DNA of 18,467 bases, taken from JBBQHM01 sp038323965 (GTDB lineage: Bacteria > Verrucomicrobiota > Verrucomicrobiia > Chthoniobacterales > UBA10450). The stretch is from assembly GCA_038323965.1 (NCBI GenBank), contig JBBQHM010000042.1, positions 1-18,467 on the forward strand, read 5' to 3'. Shown here in pieces: positions 13,740 to 18,467 of this stretch. The position numbers were made by a program, and so were the translations under genes. Each line of letters begins with the position of its first letter. Positions within the stretch are counted from its first letter, which is position 1. A model generated the notes under the pieces. That model did not search any database. It had not been told where the DNA came from and worked only from the letters and a program-made list of their open reading frames with translations.

Positions 13740-14107
13740 GGCGTATTACCGCAACAATCTGCGTATTCCTATTTTTGGCAGGATGTGCAAGTCCAAAAGG
13801 AACGGTCACGGGCGATCCTCTCATCGGCCATTGGCGCTACGCGGATAAAAGTAGCAGTGCAGACTACACGTTCAGCGCTGACGGCGGCTTCCGCGGGAGT
13901 GTGACGCGCGAGGGGAAAGTCATCTGGACCTACGGTGGGAAGTGGACACATGCTGGCAAGCTTCTGAGTTATGTCTACACCGAGTCTTCTACTGATTGGG
14001 CGCCACCGGGAACCAGAGATCAGGATATGCTCCTGGAGGTCGACCGACGCTACTACGTCATCCAGGCGGGTGATGGTAGCCGGAGAAAGTATCAGCGGGT
14101 CGAATAG
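13736..14107 (+). CDS. small lipoprotein, lipocalin-like beta protein
   Basis: The product has 123 residues and begins MRRITATICVFLFLAGCASP: a lipoprotein signal peptide with lipobox LAGC and Cys17 for lipidation. The mature part is beta-rich, with LIGHWRYADKSSSADYTFSA followed by DGGFRGSV and YGGKWTHAGKLLSYVYT. This resembles the GxW plus 'tFxxDGxf' pattern of small lipocalin-like domains that assess or bind ligands at the envelope. No exact family is assigned. The start overlaps the GNAT stop (ATGA), so it is translated in coupling with a cytoplasmic acetyltransferase, which is an unusual pairing for a lipoprotein. The next gene starts about 50 bp later. Confidence 0.82.
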   Translation: MRRITATICVFLFLAGCASPKGTVTGDPLIGHWRYADKSSSADYTFSADGGFRGSVTREGKVIWTYGGKWTHAGKLLSYVYTESSTDWAPPGTRDQDMLLEVDRRYYVIQAGDGSRRKYQRVE

Positions 14108-14158
14108 TCGTTAGTTTAGGATTGCGTGTTCGGCGCCGGGCTCACTACCATCCGGTCA

Positions 14159-15385
14159 ATGAGTGAGGCAGCTGTTAACGAATCTGCGATTCCGATAAAA
14201 CCTGCGGGCGTACGGCCGCGAGTCGATTCCATCGACGTGCTCCGAGGCCTGGTGATGGTCATCATGGCGTTGGATCATGTCCGTGACTTCATGAGTCGCG
14301 ACGCCTTGTTGTTCGATCCTACCGATCTTACTCAGACACGTGCTTCAATTTTTCTGACACGTTGGATTACTCACTTTTGTGCACCGGTATTTTTTTTCCT
14401 CGCGGGAACGGGAATCTTTCTCTCCTTCACGCGTGGTAAAAGCAGGTCGGATGTTGCGCGTTTCCTTCTCAGCCGCGGTCTCTGGCTTGTCTTTCTGGAG
14501 CTGACCGTAGTGCAGTTTTCGTGGTTTTTTCACGTCGATGTCCACCAATTCGGAGCCGCGACGATCTGGTCACTCGGATGGTCGATGGTGGCGATGGCCG
14601 GACTTGTTTATCTGCCGCTTTGGGGCATGGCCGCCTTCGGTATCGGGATGATCGTCGTGCACAACGCATTCGATCGCGTGATGCCGCAGGCGTTTGGATC
14701 GTTGGCGTGGCTGTGGTCCGTCTTGCATGTGCAAAGCGCTATCCCACTGGGCGCGGATCACGTCCTCTTCATTGCCTATCCTCTAATCCCATGGATTGGC
14801 GTGATGGCCGCAGGATATGCTCTTGGTGCGCTGATGAAACTTGAGCAAAAGCAAAGGCGAACGCGACTACTTTGGTTAGGTATCGGTTTATGCGTCGCGT
14901 TTGTTGCACTTCGAGCCACGAATATTTATGGAGATATGCAGCCATGGTCACTTCAAAAGACCAGCCTGTTCAACGTCCTCTCGTTTCTAAACTGCACGAA
15001 GTATCCGCCTTCGCTGCTCTACCTGCTAATGACGCTGGGGCCGGCGATCGTCGCACTGTGGCTTTTTGATCGCAAAACAGGAGCGATCGCACGTTTCTTC
15101 ATCGTGTTTGGACGTGTGCCTTTGTTTTACTACTTGCTGCACTTGTATGTGATTCACGGAATCGCCGTGCTGCTGTCGTTCCTGAAATATGGACGAGCTG
15201 ATTGGCTGTTTGTCAGTCCGCCGTGGGATCCGAAGACGATCGCGCTTTATCCATCGGGCTACGGCTTGGGATTAGCCGGCGTCTACGGCATCTGGCTGTT
15301 GGTGATCGCATTGCTGTATCCGGTGTGCCGATGGTTCGCGGAATTGAAGCAGCGGCGCCGCGATGCCTGGCTGAGCTATCTCTGA
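14159..15385 (+). CDS. DUF1624/HGSNAT-like multi-pass membrane acyltransferase
   Basis: The product has 408 residues and about ten membrane segments. It opens with RVDSIDVLRGLVMVIMALDH and VRDFM, the hallmark of the heparan-alpha-glucosaminide N-acetyltransferase catalytic-like family (DUF1624, related to the YeiB/OpgC acyltransferase group). FFLAGTGIFLSF follows around residue 90. Such proteins move acyl groups across the membrane onto sugars; the substrate here is unknown. The ATG at 14159 is preferred over the upstream in-frame GTG at 14126 because it begins a soluble N-terminus without extra hydrophobic residues. An open frame continues in register for 71 codons beyond the stop (see 15386-15601). 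It lies last in the crcB-led run. Confidence 0.9.
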   Translation: MSEAAVNESAIPIKPAGVRPRVDSIDVLRGLVMVIMALDHVRDFMSRDALLFDPTDLTQTRASIFLTRWITHFCAPVFFFLAGTGIFLSFTRGKSRSDVARFLLSRGLWLVFLELTVVQFSWFFHVDVHQFGAATIWSLGWSMVAMAGLVYLPLWGMAAFGIGMIVVHNAFDRVMPQAFGSLAWLWSVLHVQSAIPLGADHVLFIAYPLIPWIGVMAAGYALGALMKLEQKQRRTRLLWLGIGLCVAFVALRATNIYGDMQPWSLQKTSLFNVLSFLNCTKYPPSLLYLLMTLGPAIVALWLFDRKTGAIARFFIVFGRVPLFYYLLHLYVIHGIAVLLSFLKYGRADWLFVSPPWDPKTIALYPSGYGLGLAGVYGIWLLVIALLYPVCRWFAELKQRRRDAWLSYL

Positions 15386-15601
15386 TCTCATAACTCTCTG
15401 GATCCCTATTCCAAGCCAGGCGAACGCAGGGTAGGGCCGAATAAGCCTCGTCTCCAACATGTGGCTCCCGAGGTTCTTGGGACCACCTCGGCGCGCGAAC
15501 GGCAAATCGAGAAACAACGAGTTGCCGCAGCCCGTCGCGCGATTAAGAAGTCAGCGCGACTGCACCTGAAGCGGCAGTTGAAGGCGGAGTTGGATGACTG
15601 A
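15386..15601 (+). other. short basic open frame, possible small gene or remnant
   Basis: From directly after the DUF1624 stop to the TGA at 15599-15601 there is an uninterrupted 71-codon frame, in the same register as DUF1624. It contains DPYSKPGERRVGPNKP and ends with a highly basic, helix-prone stretch (RQIEKQRVAAARRAIKKSAR...KRQLKAELDD) that looks like genuine protein. The only in-frame starts are non-ATG (CTG at 15398, GTG at 15461), and no ribosome binding site is evident. It may be a small gene with a GTG start, a degraded gene that lost its 5' end, or chance. It fills most of the 253-bp gap before the NlpC-type gene; I see nothing else there. Confidence 0.35.
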
Positions 15602-15638
15602 TTTCGTCGTCGCTACCACCAGCGCGCGATGAGGTTCT

Positions 15639-16157
15639 TTACAAACCAGCCGGATGTCGCGCGTCAAAGCCAGAGGGATGGCGATAGTTTGACTGCCATC
15701 TCGGAGCCCATCGCCCGTGGTAATTTCCCATCGGCGTGGTGTCGAGCCGAAGCCCGGCGATGAGTGCGAAGGTGTGGCCGTTTCGCGCATAAACCGTGAT
15801 CCATTTGCCGTGGCCGTCCTGGCCGAACCGCCGGAAATCTGACGAGCTCATGGGCGACTTAATCAGGCCGGCAGCTCCGAGTGCGTAGGAGACGGTACCG
15901 GAGCAATCGTAAGCGTTATCGCTAAAAGAACGATGTCCGCCGCCGTAGCGATAGGGCTTGGTGCGAAGATCGTTCGCAGCCCAGATCGCCCGCTTCACAC
16001 TGATCGGCGCGTTCTCGGGGGCGGCGGCGATGGTGCCGCGTAGTCGCGCGACCGAACCAGGGACGGTCGGACCGCTGGCAGGGAAAGCGAATAGCTGGGC
16101 GGCAGCAAAACAAAAAATGGCGAACGCTGCGCGATTAATCAGGGAACGGAAGGTCAT
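15639..16157 (-). CDS. secreted NlpC/P60-type peptidoglycan hydrolase
   Basis: The product has 172 residues. A signal peptide spans 1-24 (MTFRSLINRAAFAIFCFAAA...). The catalytic region reads KPYRYGGGHRSFSDNAYDCSGTVSYAL, split as KPYRYGGGH (67-75) and YDCSGTVSYAL (83-93), with nucleophile C85. The catalytic His is H128 in RNGHTFALIAGLRLD. WITVYARNGH is typical of the subfamily that cleaves cell-wall peptide cross-bridges. It should act in the periplasm on peptidoglycan, and has no recognised wall-binding domain. It is divergent from the coiled-coil gene across about 120 bp, in which I cannot name a promoter with confidence. It converges on the open frame at 15386-15601, leaving 37 bp. Confidence 0.88.
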   Translation of the reverse strand: MTFRSLINRAAFAIFCFAAAQLFAFPASGPTVPGSVARLRGTIAAAPENAPISVKRAIWAANDLRTKPYRYGGGHRSFSDNAYDCSGTVSYALGAAGLIKSPMSSSDFRRFGQDGHGKWITVYARNGHTFALIAGLRLDTTPMGNYHGRWAPRWQSNYRHPSGFDARHPAGL

Positions 16158-16276
16158 GGATTTATGAAAGCTGTCGGCATGCCAACTCGATGCGACGACG
16201 TCACGACGATGGGGCGATTAAGCAATCTTTGTTTCATTTGGCAAGCAAAACTGTGTAGCGTCGCGGCTCTCGGAAT

Positions 16277-16888
16277 ATGAAACTGGGTGTTGTGATACTG
16301 GCAATGTTTGCCGCCGCCCTTCCGCTTTGGGCGCAGGACGATTTACCGAAAAAGGATGGCGCGGACGAGCCGTTTGATGTCGAGCCGCCGCTTTTGATCC
16401 AAAACGGGATCAACGAGGAAGTTTATTCAACCTCCCAGTCGCTTGTCCCCGCAGATGTGGCGCAATTGGAGAAAAAATTGGAGTCGGCCAGGCGCAGCGC
16501 GATTTCCGCGCAGCGACTCGTGAAAGCTGGCATTCTCGCGAAAGTGGAGGCGGAAGCGCGCGGTCTACGCGTCGCGCGCATCACGGCCGAACTGGAGGAG
16601 GCGCGGCTTGGCCAGGCGAAGGATCAGTTGGTGCTACGGCAACGGCAGTTCGAAGCGAAGGAAATCGCGAAGAATGAGGTCGATTCCGCAGCAGCAGGAG
16701 TAACGCTCGCGACCGAGACCGCGCTGAAAGCGATCGCCGCTCGTGACACGGCGGAACTCGACGCCGCCAAGTTGAATCTGGAACGTCAGCAAAAACTTCT
16801 TTCACTTGGGAGTGCGCGGAAATCCGATGTCGCCCGTGCGGAAGCGAAGGTCGCTGAACTGGCGGCGAAGACCGACGGGCGGGACTGA
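16277..16888 (+). CDS. short periplasmic coiled-coil protein, efflux-component-like
   Basis: The product has 203 residues with a signal peptide (MKLGVVILAMFAAALPLWAQ, cleavage after A19). Residues about 55-200 are continuous Ala/Glu/Lys/Arg-rich helix. Two internal stretches, KAGILAKVEAEARGLRVA and SLGSARKSDVARAEAKVAEL, echo the 'LxxxGxxSxxDVxxAExxL' repeat of TolC-like outer membrane factors and the hairpins of membrane fusion proteins. However, it is about half the length of either, with no beta barrel or lipoyl domain visible. It may be a truncated or specialised periplasmic coiled-coil protein. The CPBP gene follows 16 bp later on the same strand, so the two are probably one operon. No ribosome binding site is evident. 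Confidence 0.75.
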   Translation: MKLGVVILAMFAAALPLWAQDDLPKKDGADEPFDVEPPLLIQNGINEEVYSTSQSLVPADVAQLEKKLESARRSAISAQRLVKAGILAKVEAEARGLRVARITAELEEARLGQAKDQLVLRQRQFEAKEIAKNEVDSAAAGVTLATETALKAIAARDTAELDAAKLNLERQQKLLSLGSARKSDVARAEAKVAELAAKTDGRD

Positions 16889-16904
16889 CGTTTGGGGTCA
16901 TTAG

Positions 16905-17801
16905 ATGAACGTCAAAAAGCTCACGGCGTATCTCGCAGTCGCGTTTGGCCTGAGCTGGACGCTTGCTTTTCTTTTCTTCGCGAATGGCGGGCGCGTCGGC
17001 ACAGGCCCCTTTGTCGCGATGGCTGTGGTCTACATGTTCACTCCCGCCATCGCGGCCGTTGTCGCGCAAAAATTTATTGCCGGTGAGCCGCTCAGAGAAC
17101 TTGGCCTGGGCGTTCCGCGCCTTTCGTGGCTCATCGTTTCATGGCTGACGCCGGTGGTTCTTGTCGGCCTGACGATTCTTCTCAGTACTGCGCTCCCCGG
17201 CGTCTCTCTCGATCTCGGACTCTCTGCTATTTACGAAAAGCTGGCGACGACGCTATCCCCGGCTCAACTCGCCGAAGCGCATCGAAAACTCGATCATGGT
17301 GTGCTCGCAATTCCCGGCGCCTTTTTCGCGATATCATTCCTGCAGGCCCTCATCGCGGGTCCATCGATCAACGCCGTGGCCGCGTTTGGCGAAGAACTCG
17401 GCTGGCGTGGCTTGATGGGGACGGAACTCAGATCGCTCGGTTTTTGGCGCCCGGCGTTTTTAACCGGAATCGTCTGGGGAATCTGGCACCTCCCGTTCAT
17501 AGTGAACGGTTACAATTATCCCGGTTATCCGGTGCTAGGACCGGTCATGATGACCGGGCTCACGGTGCTGCTGGCGCCGTTACTTTTGTTTGTCAGGCTC
17601 CGCGCGCGCTCTGTTTTCGCTCCCGCTGTTTTCCACGGCACATTTAACGCGCTCGCCACGTTTGGCCTCTTCCTGCATGGCGGAAGTGTGCTGACCGTGG
17701 GGGCAACCGGCGCGGCTGGATTCGTTGTCCTCGCGGCGGCAAATTGCGCGTTGTGGTTCTACCTGCGCCGGAATCCCAGCGTAGCCGAATGGACTGCTTG
17801 A
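16905..17801 (+). CDS. CPBP family intramembrane metalloprotease (CAAX protease-like)
   Basis: The product has 298 residues and about eight membrane segments. The CPBP/Abi motifs are complete: FGEELGWRG with E163-E164 and R168 (motif 1), GIWHLPF with H195 (motif 2) and AVFHGTFNAL with H244 and N248 (motif 3). These residues form the glutamate/histidine active site of Rce1-type proteases. Bacterial members serve in bacteriocin self-immunity, protein processing or unknown roles. The ATG at 16905 follows the coiled-coil gene by 16 bp; TTGGGGTC just upstream is at best a weak ribosome binding site. No bacteriocin precursor is visible nearby, so immunity is not supported. Confidence 0.93.
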   Translation: MNVKKLTAYLAVAFGLSWTLAFLFFANGGRVGTGPFVAMAVVYMFTPAIAAVVAQKFIAGEPLRELGLGVPRLSWLIVSWLTPVVLVGLTILLSTALPGVSLDLGLSAIYEKLATTLSPAQLAEAHRKLDHGVLAIPGAFFAISFLQALIAGPSINAVAAFGEELGWRGLMGTELRSLGFWRPAFLTGIVWGIWHLPFIVNGYNYPGYPVLGPVMMTGLTVLLAPLLLFVRLRARSVFAPAVFHGTFNALATFGLFLHGGSVLTVGATGAAGFVVLAAANCALWFYLRRNPSVAEWTA

Positions 17802-17812
17802 CCCTTCCCTAA

Positions 17813-17977
17813 TTAACGACCGGAAGTGTGCGAGTAGGTCGCGCCGACTTCGCCGTGAATTTCCGGCTCGGTCTTCTGCAGCATCCTCGCGTCGCCGGCG
17901 GCTTCCCGTTTTGGTTGCGTCTGGCAACTACTGGATGCGAGGGCGGTTAAAACGAAGACCAAGGGCAGGATGCGCAT
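17813..17977 (-). CDS. very small lipoprotein
   Basis: The product has 54 residues and begins MRILPLVFVLTALASSSCQT, a lipoprotein signal peptide with lipobox-like ASSSC (Cys18). The mature part is about 37 residues and ends EVGATYSHTSGR; no family is recognised. The frame is open to 18013, but the ATG at 17977 gives a proper signal peptide start. It converges on the CPBP gene with 11 bp between stops and diverges from the glycosyltransferase gene across 67 bp. Small lipoproteins of this form can be envelope stress or anchoring peptides, but nothing here identifies a function. Confidence 0.6.
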   Translation of the reverse strand: MRILPLVFVLTALASSSCQTQPKREAAGDARMLQKTEPEIHGEVGATYSHTSGR

Positions 17978-18044
17978 AGGTTTTCGGTATCGTGCAAGCA
18001 GCGGTGAAGTCAACGGCCGTGAGAGCTAGCGGGCGTGCGCGAAC

Positions 18045-18467
18045 GTGGCACTTTGCGTCGTGATCTCGTTTGTCGTCCCGGCTTATAACGAAGAACTCGA
18101 ACTGCCCGCCACGCTTGCCTCAATCCACGAAGCCGCCCGCGCGATCGGCGATTACGAGGTCATCGTCGTCGATGATCATTCTACGGACAGGACGGCCCGG
18201 CTGGCGCGCGATGCCGGGGCAAATGTCGTATCGATTGATCGGCGGCAAATCGCAGCGGCGCGGAACGCCGGCGCGCAGGCGGCACGGGGTGACGTTTTGA
18301 TCTTCGTGGATGCGGATACGCGTGTTGCATCCGCGCATATCGAAGGCGTGCTGGCGGCGCTGCGGGCGGGCTTCGCCGGTGGCGGCGCGCGGATCGATGT
18401 GAGCGAAAATATTCCGCGGTGGGCGTCGATTGCGATGCGGCTGGCGTGCGCCGTTTACTTCGGGTTG
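18045..18467 (+). CDS. family 2 glycosyltransferase, N-terminal part
   Basis: A frame of 141 codons runs off the right edge with no stop. It reads VISFVVPAYNEELELPATLA, then YEVIVVDDHSTDRTARLA (nucleotide-binding DD), RRQIAAARNAGAQAARGD, and IFVDADTRVAS with the DxD-like DAD that binds metal and UDP-sugar. These are the ordered motifs of GT-A fold GT2 enzymes. No ATG is present near the start: GTG at 18045 or at 18060 are the candidates, and an in-frame TAG at 18027 sets the limit. A TIGR04283-type (rSAM/selenodomain-associated) GT2 is possible from the RNAGAQAARGD stretch, but this is not certain. The acceptor sugar or lipid is unknown. Confidence 0.9.
   Translation, partial: MALCVVISFVVPAYNEELELPATLASIHEAARAIGDYEVIVVDDHSTDRTARLARDAGANVVSIDRRQIAAARNAGAQAARGDVLIFVDADTRVASAHIEGVLAALRAGFAGGGARIDVSENIPRWASIAMRLACAVYFGL

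Overview
The window is a gene-dense, GC-rich bacterial chromosome segment of about 18.5 kb. It has no rRNA, tRNA, CRISPR array or intact insertion sequence that I can recognise. Gene content (signal peptides, lipoboxes, a GYF/RDD membrane protein, an NlpC/P60 hydrolase, many weak ribosome binding sites) and a palindromic repeat reading GRDSVEP inside a coding frame suggest the Verrucomicrobiota, probably the Chthoniobacterales/Spartobacteria. That placement is inference; no phylogenetic marker was compared.

Layout. 1-187 is the N-terminus of phosphoglycerate kinase (minus strand). 272-2974 is a tight four-gene plus-strand operon: two small membrane proteins, a radical SAM enzyme resembling the archaeal tetraether synthase (Tes/MJ0619) family, and a membrane protein of the prolipoprotein diacylglyceryl transferase (Lgt) fold lacking several canonical Lgt residues. 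This operon sits between gap (2929-3927) and pgk, two glycolytic genes that are usually neighbours. 4010-5972 carries a secreted SGNH esterase and an AmpG-like MFS permease. 5947-9513 (minus) carries a Ski2-like helicase followed by agmatine deiminase; the helicase frame contains the palindromic repeat.

9626-10360 is a graveyard of signalling genes: a KaiC-like N-terminus (plus), a PAS fragment (minus), and a histidine kinase/receiver fragment (plus) with two frameshifts. After it come a GYF/RDD membrane protein and a secreted protein with a lysine-rich helical half and an Asp/Gly acidic tail, closed by a strong terminator at 12363-12397.

12469-15385 is a run of plus-strand genes: crcB fluoride channel, a cupin, a GNAT acetyltransferase, a lipoprotein (the last three joined by 4-bp overlaps) and a DUF1624/HGSNAT-like membrane protein. 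15639-17977 holds an NlpC/P60-type hydrolase (minus), a short periplasmic coiled-coil protein and a CPBP intramembrane protease (plus), and a tiny lipoprotein (minus). A family 2 glycosyltransferase runs off the right edge.

The best candidate for a little-described system is the 272-2974 operon. Its enzyme pair suggests radical modification of membrane lipid chains coupled to a lipid transferase-like partner. This is an inference from motifs and gene order.
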